This document shows positions 8,898 to 17,637 of a stretch of 64,000 nt of DNA, one piece after another. A model generated the notes under the pieces. That model did no database searches. It worked only from the letters and a program-made list of their open reading frames with translations, and was not told the DNA's origin. The first letter of the stretch is position 1, and the number at the start of each line of letters is the position of its first letter. The DNA is taken from positions 6,729,001-6,793,000 of the forward strand of contig NC_019678.1 in the NCBI RefSeq assembly GCF_000316665.1, in the 5' to 3' direction. Origin of the DNA: Rivularia sp. PCC 7116 (GTDB lineage Bacteria > Cyanobacteriota > Cyanobacteriia > Cyanobacteriales > Nostocaceae). Position numbers and translations under genes: made by a program.

Positions 8898-8929
8898 AGA
8901 AACCCGGCTTTTTTACAAACCGGGTTTCT
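8898..8929. terminator. Stem-loop downstream of the antiporter gene
   Basis: AGAAACCCGG (8898-8907) pairs perfectly with CCGGGTTTCT (8920-8929) across a T-rich loop. It lies about 75 bp after the stop codon. Similar GAAACCCGG/CCGGGTTTC strings occur near 44252 and 44306, so it may be a mobile palindrome that acts as a terminator. Confidence 0.45.
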
Positions 8930-9055
8930 AAATTATTAAAGGATGATTTAAATGTATGATGCCAGCCTAAGTTATTTATATGTTTCTGTGAAAAAGTTTC
9001 TACACAAAAAAGAAAATTATGTTTTTATTGTTTGCGATTAATCAATAAAAGAATT

Positions 9056-9181
9056 TTATCGTAAATCGTTTTTGATTAAATCAAAGAGAACACACCATTC
9101 GATAGAAACACCCGGTAACTCAAATTGCTTCTCATAGAAGCTAATTAAAATTTGTAGATGAAAACCAGCTTCAACAGCAGG
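9056..9181 (-). pseudogene. Possible C-terminal gene remnant
   Basis: On the minus strand a frame without ATG reads EAGFHLQILISFYEKQFELP and continues for about 18 residues to a stop at 9056. The composition looks like real protein rather than random AT-rich translation, but no start codon is available and the frame closes upstream at 9182. I cannot assign a family. The 8930-9226 interval otherwise shows nothing. Confidence 0.25.
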
Positions 9182-9226
9182 TTAATTAACAAACTTACTT
9201 CACAAAGACTACCGACACTGTAAAAA

Positions 9227-10204
9227 TTAACTGGCTACTTTTACTAACTGCCTAGCAGCAAGCCACATATTTGCAACATCATATTTTACTAAAACAGTAT
9301 CATGGGTAGCATTACAAGAAGCTTTTAGAGTTGTTGTCTTATTATTATTTTTCACCAATTTAGCTTGGTAGCTGTAAACTGAACCGTCAGGCTTTTCCAA
9401 AGTCAATTCTGCTAATACATTACTTTTATCCGGGCTTTCCTCAACAATTCTACCTGCTGCTTTGTAATCAAACCAATCCCATCCGTAACGGAGAATTAGC
9501 TCCCTTTCTACAATTTGAATTGAGCGGGGTAAAATTCCCCAACCTCTATATATATCTTTAAACCGTTTGATATCACCAGTATGAGTGAGTATCGATTTGA
9601 ATGATTCTACATCGAGATTGCCGTAATACCTGCCTTCGGGTAAATCTATCATCGTTGGTGCAAATCGATGCCCGCCAAAATGACTGGATCTCCAAATTCT
9701 CACGTTATCTAAACCTACCTCAGAGATCATGTTTTTTGCATGAAAATAAAACGGATTTCCATATCTAGCGCAGCATCTATCGTGGCTACCGTGAGTACAA
9801 ACTAATATGTCTCTAGTTGTAGTTGCATCTATTTCCCACTTGAGATTTTTTCCCCATAACCATTTTTTAATCGCTGATGCTGCTTGTTCGATATTTTCCA
9901 GCTTAAATTCTCTTTTGGAATATCCTTTACCTCCCCCTTCTTCTTGGTGATAAATCAAAAGCTTTGTCGAATCTACTTTATGAGAAAAATCATTCGCAAT
10001 TAACTGAAATTTAATCGGTAATTTGGCTCTTTTTGCTTCTTTTACCAATAATCGCAGGTTTTCTGGAACCCATTTAGAACTAAAAGCATCCGAATTCCAA
10101 GGAGTCGGACATTCTATCAAAACATAAGTTTGATTATTCGTTGCAGTACCAATAATGTCTTCTGCTGCTTGTCGAGAATTATCGGAACAAAAGTTTTTCT
10201 TCAT
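9227..10204 (-). CDS. Sucrase/ferredoxin-like family protein
   Basis: Member of the Suc_Fer-like family (thioredoxin-fold, [2Fe-2S] ferredoxin type), 325 residues. The signature CTHGSHDRCCARYG, near residue 134, carries the conserved cysteines expected to bind an iron-sulfur cluster, followed by IWRSSHFGGHRFAPT, another family hallmark. It has no signal peptide. The cellular role of these proteins is poorly known; the name comes from a yeast gene, and sucrase activity should not be assumed. The C-terminal 70 residues look like an added beta-rich segment. It is a single gene with more than 1 kb of non-coding DNA upstream. Confidence 0.8.
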   Translation of the reverse strand: MKKNFCSDNSRQAAEDIIGTATNNQTYVLIECPTPWNSDAFSSKWVPENLRLLVKEAKRAKLPIKFQLIANDFSHKVDSTKLLIYHQEEGGGKGYSKREFKLENIEQAASAIKKWLWGKNLKWEIDATTTRDILVCTHGSHDRCCARYGNPFYFHAKNMISEVGLDNVRIWRSSHFGGHRFAPTMIDLPEGRYYGNLDVESFKSILTHTGDIKRFKDIYRGWGILPRSIQIVERELILRYGWDWFDYKAAGRIVEESPDKSNVLAELTLEKPDGSVYSYQAKLVKNNNKTTTLKASCNATHDTVLVKYDVANMWLAARQLVKVAS

Positions 10205-11341
10205 TTAACTTACATGGGTAGTGTATTTTTGCAAAAAGGATATTACGCATATAGATAGTTCAATTTACTATCAGCTTCCCTAACAATCATGATTACTACA
10301 AACTTTTCTCAATCATAATTCCGCTGCAATGCTTCAGATTGAAGACGAGAAATATTTATGTAACAAAAACCTAATTTGTTAGTTAAAGCCTCATAGCTTT
10401 TTATAACATTTTCCTTATTAAAAGTCTCTGACGCTAGAAAAAATGTTACTAATGACTTATTTAAATATGAAAATAATATTTTTTACCTCCCTGGATAGTT
10501 ATTAAATTACTCAAAAAATGTATTGTTTATATATTGATAGCTTGAGTTTTGAGGTTTTTACGTAGAATCATGCCATTTTTTTTGGAGTTATACATTTGAT
10601 TTTTTATATATTTTATACAAGACGCTGTCTCTAAAAAACGTGCCATGTGGTTTAGTACTTAATCGAAGCAGTATTTTTTATAGATAGCATTATAAAAAAT
10701 GAAGGTATATATAGATTGCTTCTTTATGTATAAGTTAAAAAAAATACCTCGCATCTTACTTGATTTCCACATATTTAATAATTCCAGTGATTCTTAACAG
10801 TTTTACGACCGATATTCTTACTATATCTAATTTTTCAATTATCTTGCAAATAATTCTCAATAAAAATGAAAAAAATATATTCATAAGTCACATTGTTAAA
10901 AATTTCAGCTAGGCTTAGGCGAGACTACTCTTGTGACAGTAGTCAAAATAGATGAGATTAAACGCAATTTTTAGTCAAAGCGGATGGAAGACTTTCGATA
11001 AAAGAATTACTAGTTTTCATCCGGCTAAGTAGATTCTCATCTTGTTGGCGACGCTGAACTTTACGTCAGAATGTAACCGATGTTCGTATAAAATGCAAGC
11101 TTTTAATATTGTCTAAAGCTTTGATCTAGTTGAGTTCAACCTCATTTCTTATCTAAATCTGGCTATGCTTACGAGAATATACTGAACAAGAACTTCTATT
11201 TATATAAATATATTTAGAATTAAATTCAAGACTTAACCACTTGTTAATTGCGATTTAAATTTATCATAATCCCTCAATTGCAGTTTACTTCCCAAGTTCA
11301 GCCTCAAAGAATAAAATTAATTCCAATGCTGCGACTAACCA
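10205..11341. other. Long AT-rich intergenic region
   Basis: About 1.1 kb without a convincing gene on either strand. A small hairpin GACTACT/AGTAGTC lies near 10923-10944. The upper part must contain the promoter of the sucrase/ferredoxin-like gene. No repeat family of this window was recognised in it. Confidence 0.4.
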
Positions 11342-12013
11342 TTAGACTTCATGATTTTCGGCTAACTGCGAATTCAGAAATGTCCATAGCTGCAAATTTG
11401 TAAAATCAGAAATTGTTGCAAAAGCACCAAACCCTTCTAAGGTTTCCGAAGTTTGAGTGGAAGTCATACCAACAGTACGGATACCAGCAGATACTGACGA
11501 ACGAATTCCGGAAGGAGAGTCTTCAATTGCGATAGTTTCTCGGGCATTTACGCCTAATCTTTCCAGAGCAACTTTGTAAGGAGTTGGGTCTGGCTTTGCT
11601 GCAACTTCTTCTTCTGCTAAAATTACAATGTCAAAAGCTTCTTTTAACTGCAAAACTTCCAACATAAAATATGCATTGAGTTTTGGAGCATTAGTAACCA
11701 AAGCAGATTTGAGATGATGCTGCTTGCTCCATGTTAATAATTTAGCAAATCCCTTTATCGGTTTGAGTAATGATGCCTGCTCGCGAAATCTTGCTTCTTT
11801 CTCTTCTGCAAACGATTCTATTTCTTTTTGTGATAAATGCGGTAATAAGTCTCGAATAATATCTGGATTTAGCCTACCAGTAATATTAGATTTATATATA
11901 TTTTCATTGATTTTTATATGATATTCAAGTAAAATACCATACCAAATTTGGTAATGTATTGGGTCAGTGTTAACAATTGTTCCATCTAAATCAAATAGAA
12001 TTGCAGTCAACAT
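11342..12013 (-). CDS. HAD family hydrolase, beta-phosphoglucomutase-like
   Basis: HAD-superfamily phosphatase of 223 residues. Motif I is FDLDGTIVNTD (nucleophile Asp8, acid Asp10); motif II/III elements are SALVTNAPK and KPDPTPY; motif IV is IAIEDSPSGIRSSVSAGI. An alpha-helical cap (about 15-85) follows motif I, placing it in the beta-phosphoglucomutase/CbbY-like group. Likely a sugar-phosphate or phosphoglycolate-type phosphatase or mutase; which one is not determinable. It is divergent from nagB, with about 210 bp between the starts, and a joint role in amino-sugar phosphate metabolism is possible but only inferred from position. Confidence 0.85.
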   Translation of the reverse strand: MLTAILFDLDGTIVNTDPIHYQIWYGILLEYHIKINENIYKSNITGRLNPDIIRDLLPHLSQKEIESFAEEKEARFREQASLLKPIKGFAKLLTWSKQHHLKSALVTNAPKLNAYFMLEVLQLKEAFDIVILAEEEVAAKPDPTPYKVALERLGVNARETIAIEDSPSGIRSSVSAGIRTVGMTSTQTSETLEGFGAFATISDFTNLQLWTFLNSQLAENHEV

Positions 12014-12224
12014 AATTTGCTCTCGTTAACTGTAAATAAATATAAACTTTAATAAAATAGCTTACATTATTTTGTGCTTTTGCGTAACAATTGGTGCATT
12101 CAAGCCTACAGAAAACTATAATCAAATCTAATAAAATCTGACAACCTATGGTAACTAGCGCGTGTACGGGTGGAGTATAAATCTACCCTTACCCGTTTAC
12201 TTTATTCAAAAATATTGTTATCAA

Positions 12225-13001
12225 ATGTCAAACGCTAAAAAAGATTTTCGCGTTGATAGTTTAGGAGTTCAGATTTATAATTCCGAAGATGAACTTGCTC
12301 TGTCAACAGCAACCATCGTTCAACAGTATTTACTTTCAATTCTCGAAAAGAAACAAACCGCTACAGTCATTTTTGCAACCGGAAATTCTCAACTTAAGTT
12401 TCTTGATTTTTTAGTCAAGTTCAATAATATTGATTGGTCAAAAATTATCTGTTTTCATTTAGATGAATATCTAGGTATATCGGCGAATCATTCCTCAAGC
12501 TTCAGATATTATTTACGAAAGCGGATCGAAAAACTCATTTCACCTCAAAAATTCAACTATATAGAAGGTGATACATTAGAGCCTTTGCGAGAGTGCGATC
12601 GCTATTCCAAATTACTTGCAACGCAACCAGTTGACTTATGTATGCTGGGAATAGGAGAAAACGGGCATTTAGCTTTTAACGAACCTTCAGTAGCAGATTT
12701 TGACGATGCTTACAAAGTTAAACTTGTAAAATTAGATTCAGTTAACCATCAGCAGCAAGTAGATGAAGGGCATTTCCCCAACTTAGAAAGCGTGCCTAAA
12801 TATGCTTTTACACTCACGATACCAACAATTTGTACGGCAAAAAAAATAATTTGTTTGGCACCGGGGAAACGTAAAGCCAAAGTAGTTAAACAATTGTTAC
12901 AAGGAAATATTACAGAACAATTTCCAGCTTCTATTCTCCGAAAGCAATCCCAAGCAAGCTTGCTATTAGATGTAGATGCAGCAAGTTTAATTGACAATTA
13001 G
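12225..13001 (+). CDS. nagB: Glucosamine-6-phosphate deaminase
   Basis: Converts glucosamine-6-phosphate to fructose-6-phosphate and ammonia. From the ATG at 12225 the protein has 258 residues, close to the family's length; an in-frame upstream start at 12162 would add 21 residues of unrelated sequence. Motifs visible: ATGNS (51-55, phosphate loop), FHLDEYLGIS (78-86) with the catalytic Asp, and LGIGENGHLAFNEP (141-154), the active-site signature. Most NagB proteins have TG[SN]TP in the first motif; here it is TGNSQ. 6-Phosphogluconolactonase is a related fold, but the GENGHLAFNEP motif favours NagB. No other amino-sugar gene is nearby apart from the divergent HAD phosphatase. Confidence 0.85.
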   Translation: MSNAKKDFRVDSLGVQIYNSEDELALSTATIVQQYLLSILEKKQTATVIFATGNSQLKFLDFLVKFNNIDWSKIICFHLDEYLGISANHSSSFRYYLRKRIEKLISPQKFNYIEGDTLEPLRECDRYSKLLATQPVDLCMLGIGENGHLAFNEPSVADFDDAYKVKLVKLDSVNHQQQVDEGHFPNLESVPKYAFTLTIPTICTAKKIICLAPGKRKAKVVKQLLQGNITEQFPASILRKQSQASLLLDVDAASLIDN

Positions 13002-13473
13002 CAGTGAGCAGTGAGCAGAGAATTATATTAAATTTCATGTGTTGCAGCGATTACAACTACTATTTTGCTTAGCCTTTAAACTGTGTTTTTGAGGCTGAGC
13101 CTGGGCTATTGACTTTGCGCCTTTTCGGAACTAACAAGTTCATGTAATAAGCGTGCTTTTCTGGTCATGAAAAGTAAAATTATTGTAGGGTGTGTTAGAT
13201 GCATATCATCTAACGCACCATAACACTAAACAATAAAAGTCAGAATTAAAATCATCAAAATCCCAACTTAAGTAAGTGGATCAAATTAAATATAAAACCT
13301 CACCCTGCCTCCGGCTTCCCTCTCCTTACTAAGGAGAGGAATTGAGAAGCCACTGCTTTGGGCGGGTTCCCCGACTTATAGCAAGTGGCGTGGTGAGGTT
13401 TTATCTTATATTTAATTATGCCTACCTACTTATTCCCAATGCCCCATGCCCAATCCCCATTTCCAATTGATAA
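13002..13473. other. Repeat-filled intergenic region
   Basis: Holds GCAGTGAGCAGTGAGCAG (13002-13019), a TGTAGGGTGTGTTAGATG/CATCTAACGCACCA hairpin (13185-13220), a long inverted-repeat element (13283-13417) and a CCCAATGCCCCATGCCC heptamer tract (13435-13465). No gene seen. Confidence 0.5.
13283..13417. repeat. Inverted-repeat (MITE-like) element
   Basis: AAATTAAATATAAAACCTCACC (13283-13304) is mirrored by GGTGAGGTTTTATCTTATATTTAATT (13392-13417), allowing a stem of about 20 pairs with a small bulge. The interior carries smaller GC-rich palindromes. It sits between nagB and a convergent permease gene and could act as a bidirectional terminator. Confidence 0.55.
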
Positions 13474-14247
13474 TTAATATCCACTTAAAATTCCTTTGCG
13501 CTTAGCTTCTTTTTCTGCAAATCTAAATAGCAACAATCCAATTGTAAAGTAGATAATACCGTTAATAAAAGCGATAGATAATGTAGCTAGATTTAAAGCT
13601 TCACCCCGTGCCATCAAATCGCGTAATAAACCAGCACCAGGAGTCATTGGTATTAATTGTGCGAACAATTTAGGATTACCAGTCCAAGTTTCTGTAGGTA
13701 TGGTTAATAAAAATAATAATGGAAATAAAAGCAAAGGAATTAATTGCTGCACTCTTTTCAAAATCAAAGCTAAAGAACCTATAATAAAAGCGAAACCATA
13801 GGCTCCTAACAACACGCAAATAAAAGGTAGAACTAATACCGGAGGAAAATATAAGCTGCTACCTGTAAGTGCAATAATAATGAAAATAATAAGAATAATT
13901 TTGAGTATTTCTAAAGTTAAATAAGCTAATCCTCGCATTAAAAAAACTTTTACCGCACTGTAGCGAGAGAGAAACAACTGCTCTAAAGTACCAGTTTGCG
14001 CTTCGTACTGTATCTTTCCAGCAATATTTGTCATCACAAAGTTTACTAAAATCCAAAGCACATAGCCCACAACAATAGAATCGAGTCTATCTCCTAGCTG
14101 AAGATTGGAGCCGACAATGTAGCCAGCACCTAAGAAAAGTCCGTAAAAAATAGTACTAACAATTACAATTTGTGAAATAGACTCAATTGGATAACGGCGA
14201 AATTCTATCCAGCTACAACGAAGCTCTGCAAAAAATAATTTGAGCAT
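13474..14247 (-). CDS. ABC-2 type transporter permease
   Basis: Integral membrane protein of 257 residues with six predicted hydrophobic segments. It starts with the amphipathic LFFAELRCSWIEFRRYP that typifies ABC-2 permeases. The family exports drugs, lipids or polysaccharides together with a separate ATPase. No ATP-binding gene lies next to it: the neighbours are nagB and a SpoIID-like gene. Its partner must be encoded elsewhere, or the gene is an orphan. The C-terminal tail (FRFAEKEAKRKGILSGY) is basic and cytosolic. The start at MLKLFFAELR is the only reasonable one. Confidence 0.8.
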   Translation of the reverse strand: MLKLFFAELRCSWIEFRRYPIESISQIVIVSTIFYGLFLGAGYIVGSNLQLGDRLDSIVVGYVLWILVNFVMTNIAGKIQYEAQTGTLEQLFLSRYSAVKVFLMRGLAYLTLEILKIILIIFIIIALTGSSLYFPPVLVLPFICVLLGAYGFAFIIGSLALILKRVQQLIPLLLFPLLFLLTIPTETWTGNPKLFAQLIPMTPGAGLLRDLMARGEALNLATLSIAFINGIIYFTIGLLLFRFAEKEAKRKGILSGY

Positions 14248-14329
14248 TTATTTATTTTCAACGATTGAAGTGGATTATTAATTGTTAATTAAATTTTTTG
14301 GGAGCATCCTAATTGTATAAAAATCCCAC

Positions 14330-14420
14330 AGGCTATAAAAACAAAGCCCACCTGCGTGAGCTACAAGAATTATTAGCCCACGAAGGTGGGCTTTGTATGT
14401 GTAGCCGCACACTTCCAGGG
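14330..14420. repeat. AAAGCCCACCTGCGTG palindromic repeat
   Basis: Left arm ACAAAGCCCACCTGCGTGAG and right arm TAGCCCACGAAGGTGGGCTTTGT form a long stem, followed by GTAGCCGCACACTTCCAGGGTGT. The same family recurs at 36615-36635, 40653-40710 and 43367-43485. The 14248-14682 interval holds nothing else that I recognise. Confidence 0.7.
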
Positions 14421-14682
14421 TGTCGGGTAAATAATTTTCCGGCGTTGCGATACTCCCTGCGTAAGTCCTGTACTTGTATTAATTTTTTTTTATTAAAGTA
14501 GAGTTATTCAATAATAATCTTCCAATCATATCAAATCATAGTATCCCGAATAATGAAAAAACTATATAATTATTGCAAGCTTATTTTGGGTAATTTTTTT
14601 TTAGCCAATAACCCATTTTCAGGGAAACTACTGTCTGAATGTCCGTCAAATATATAAATCTAACAAGATTATTATAAGTAGC

Positions 14683-15849
14683 ATGAAATTCCGATTAAAC
14701 AATCCTTCAATGTTATCCCAAATCAAAATACGCCATTGGTGGCTCGGAGTACTGTTGTGGATGTTTTTGATTGTCCCAGCACAAGCATCGGTAATTATGC
14801 GCGTGGCAATTAAGCGGGATGTGAAACAAGTCAAAGTAGGTAGTTCCACTACTGCGGTTATCAAAGATGGTAGCGGCAATAGCTTAGGAACTCTGCCAGC
14901 AAGAGAAGCTTACTATGCTCAAGCAGTTTCCGGACAAGTTGCCCTAGATAAATGGAAATCCCCTTTGTTCTGGATTGAACCTAAAGGTAAAGGATTTGTT
15001 TACATTGGTAACCGTTGGTATCGTGGCAGAACTTTAGTTATTCCCACAGAAAAAGGGCTAACTGCTGTCAACTGGATTGATTTAGAAGAATATCTTTATA
15101 GTGTCTTAGGCGGTGAAATGGATGCGAGATGGCATCCAGAAGCCCTCAAAGCTCAGGCGATCGCCGCTCGTAGCTATGCTCTTTACAGAAGACAAAGAGA
15201 ACAAGCTAATCCCCTTTTTGATGTCGGCAATACCCCCGATAAATGGCAGATTTACAAGGGAGTAGTAGCAGAACATCCTGCAATTTATGCCGCAGTAGAT
15301 GGGACATCAGGACAAGTATTAACCCATAACAATCAAATTATTGAATCAGTATTTCATGCTTGCTCTGGCGGACATACCGAAAACGTAGAAGATGTATGGG
15401 GTAATAGTTTACCTTACCTACGTGCGGTTCCTGACTTCGATTTAAATACTCCTAACCTAGCTAAAATTGCCCCTAAATGTCAGTGGCAAAAAAGTTTTTC
15501 ATCTTCACAAATCAGTAAGAAGTTTCCCGAAGTCGGCAACGTTACACAAATGAAACCTGTAGAGCTTTCACCTTTTAACAGCGTTAAAAAATTACGAATT
15601 ATTGGCGAAAAAGGTACCAAAGAGCTAAAAGGAGAACAAGTTCGTACCGCACTCAAGCTTAATAGTACTCGTTTCGTTGTTAACAAAGGAGAAAACAATA
15701 CTTTTGTTCTACAAGGTCGCGGTTGGGGACATGGTTTAGGAATGAGTCAATATGGAGCCAGATATTTAGCAACTCAAGGCTACAACCACCTACAAATTTT
15801 GAATCATTACTATAGAAACGTAGCTTTAGCTCCGATTCAGGTTAAGTAG
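14683..15849 (+). CDS. SpoIID/LytB domain-containing secreted protein
   Basis: Exported protein of 388 residues with an N-terminal signal peptide (basic start, then WWLGVLLWMFLIVPAQA to about residue 36). The SpoIID/LytB domain follows: LGGEMDARWHPEALKAQAIAA (143-163) contains the conserved Glu145 that is catalytic in the lytic transglycosylase SpoIID, and HACSGGHTENVEDVWG and GRGWGHGLGMSQYGA are further signatures. In non-sporulating cyanobacteria these proteins probably remodel peptidoglycan, perhaps at septa; denuded glycan is the known SpoIID substrate. Another start at residue 10 is possible but shortens the signal's basic region. No operon partner. Confidence 0.85.
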   Translation: MKFRLNNPSMLSQIKIRHWWLGVLLWMFLIVPAQASVIMRVAIKRDVKQVKVGSSTTAVIKDGSGNSLGTLPAREAYYAQAVSGQVALDKWKSPLFWIEPKGKGFVYIGNRWYRGRTLVIPTEKGLTAVNWIDLEEYLYSVLGGEMDARWHPEALKAQAIAARSYALYRRQREQANPLFDVGNTPDKWQIYKGVVAEHPAIYAAVDGTSGQVLTHNNQIIESVFHACSGGHTENVEDVWGNSLPYLRAVPDFDLNTPNLAKIAPKCQWQKSFSSSQISKKFPEVGNVTQMKPVELSPFNSVKKLRIIGEKGTKELKGEQVRTALKLNSTRFVVNKGENNTFVLQGRGWGHGLGMSQYGARYLATQGYNHLQILNHYYRNVALAPIQVK

Positions 15850-15854
15850 AAAAT

Positions 15855-15895
15855 TGGGGATTGGGGATTGGGGATTGGGGATTGGGGATTGGGTA
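15855..15895. repeat. GGGGATT heptamer tandem repeat (STRR type)
   Basis: About five head-to-tail copies of GGGGATT directly after the SpoIID-like gene. Heptamer tandem repeats of this kind (STRR) are known from heterocystous cyanobacteria. Confidence 0.8.
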
Positions 15896-16002
15896 TATAG
15901 TGGTAGCGTCTCGCTCCCTAGGAAAAATATTACGATTGTCTTTTTGCCTTAATTCCGGTTAATTAAAAACTACAGAACCCATAGCTATCATAATTTTTTA
16001 TT

Positions 16003-16082
16003 ACCCATTACCAATTACCCATTACCAATTACCCATTACCAATTCCCCATTACCCATTACCAATTCCCAATTACCCATTACC
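16003..16082. repeat. CCCATTA/CCAATTA heptamer tandem repeat (STRR type)
   Basis: About eleven seven-base units alternating CCCATTA, CCAATTA and CCAATTC. The right edge overlaps the last codons and the stop of the gene that ends at 16071, so that gene's C-terminal residues GNG and stop codon come from the repeat. Confidence 0.8.
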
Positions 16083-17351
16083 TTCTTCAAGTCGTTTCCG
16101 CCATTCTGCATCGATTTGCTCGGAACGTTGTGCTTCTTGTTCGATTAAATCGGTTTCGGTACTGTAGGTTAAATTCTCTTCGCTGATAACTGTACTTGTA
16201 GCAAACTGATGGGCGTAGTCAATTTTTTTCTGTAACTTTTCGTCTGCACTGCTTATTAAATTTGCCCTTGATTGACGCTGACGATTGCGATCGCTAATTT
16301 TTTCGTTGCGCCATTGTACCCAAAAGTAACGTATTAGAGGTATCGCAAGAAAGCCTATTGCGTAAACCAGCAGCAACCCATAAATGCCTTGAACAAAACC
16401 AACCAAACCGCCAGCAATAGTACCATCTCTTAACAATCCCCCTAGCATCAAAGCACCTACAAAGTTAACAACTCCTAATCCAGTACTTAACATTACTTGT
16501 GAGGAAGTTGCTTTACTAAAGCGCCAAGAAAATTCTCTGAGAAAATTAGGAATTGATTGACGATGATTGTTTTTAGCACTTACCTGTAACTCTGGAAAAT
16601 AATATACTATCTCACCTTCAGGACTTACCTCTGGCTTACCGTTAAACTTGGTCAAAACCGGCAGCATATAATCTTCGTATTGCTGTTGATACGTCTCGCC
16701 AATATTATCTAAATAAGGTGTAATTTGTTCGGCAACAACCGCACCATCATTGTTACGAATTACGGTTGCAATTTCCTGCCAGCGACGTTCTTCCAGATTT
16801 ACATTCGGGTTCCCATCTCCAAATAGAAACGAAAATACAGCTTCCAAAAAATTTAAATCGCTCTTTTCACGTCTTCGTCCGTGACTCCTATATCCAGTAT
16901 TGTAGTTTGGACTAAAAAACCAAAATAAATCTGGGAAGTAGAAGAACCCAATACCACCGCCAAAACCACCACCTCTATCATCGTCATCGCCAGATAAAGA
17001 AGTCAAAATCAAAGTAATAGAGATTACAATTAAAGCAATAGAAAGAATTAAAACAATCCCGAAGGAAATTCTAATTAAATAAAATAAAACCTTCCAGACC
17101 TTATTCCACCACTCTTGTAGCTGTAATTTAAAATATTTGTTGCGTAAAACATCTCGAAAATTACGCGGAAAGAGATAAACAATATCGCCTGTATCCGCAA
17201 CTTGCAAATGTCCCCCTGCATCAGTAGCAAGCGCTAACAAACCTTGATTGGTGATTTCGATATTTAATCCAGCCTTTTGAGCCACATCACCTACAGTGAC
17301 GCGATAATTTAATTTTTCTACAGCTTGCATGATGGCGGGATTGGGAGCCAT
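16071..17351 (-). CDS. Conserved membrane protein of unknown function
   Basis: Protein of 426 residues that I cannot place in a named family. Residues 1-75 look like a small alpha-beta domain (MQAVEKLNYRVTVGDVAQKAG...), possibly a winged-helix-like unit. A hydrophobic segment at about 88-117 is followed by a Gly/Phe-rich stretch (DDDRGGGFGGGIGFFYFPDL) and a soluble region. A second hydrophobic region (about 290-345) contains two helices. The C-terminal 70 residues are charged and coiled-coil-like. It reads as a thylakoid or plasma membrane protein with a cytosolic N-domain. Its end has been rewritten by a heptamer repeat. The adjacent rnz gene is co-directional, about 290 bp upstream. Confidence 0.6.
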   Translation of the reverse strand: MAPNPAIMQAVEKLNYRVTVGDVAQKAGLNIEITNQGLLALATDAGGHLQVADTGDIVYLFPRNFRDVLRNKYFKLQLQEWWNKVWKVLFYLIRISFGIVLILSIALIVISITLILTSLSGDDDDRGGGFGGGIGFFYFPDLFWFFSPNYNTGYRSHGRRREKSDLNFLEAVFSFLFGDGNPNVNLEERRWQEIATVIRNNDGAVVAEQITPYLDNIGETYQQQYEDYMLPVLTKFNGKPEVSPEGEIVYYFPELQVSAKNNHRQSIPNFLREFSWRFSKATSSQVMLSTGLGVVNFVGALMLGGLLRDGTIAGGLVGFVQGIYGLLLVYAIGFLAIPLIRYFWVQWRNEKISDRNRQRQSRANLISSADEKLQKKIDYAHQFATSTVISEENLTYSTETDLIEQEAQRSEQIDAEWRKRLEEGNG

Positions 17352-17637
17352 TTCTCGACCCTCCTTATGTTCAAAATTGTTCTATTTCAAGTATAAAGTT
17401 TTCTCACAAAGGAGATGGGGAGAGCAAGGTTTGTGAAGTAGCGAATAACAAGTAACAAATGATAAATAGACGGGTAAGTAATTTACTTGCTAATCCTAAC
17501 TAACACATTCTCAAATTATTTCCCAGTAGATATTTGAGATTTTCATGAAAATGTGTCATTCACATTAGTTGCGAAGGGTTTAATACCTTTAAGCTTTAAC
17601 CTTCCCCCTCAAGCGCTTACTACTTGTAACTCTCACG

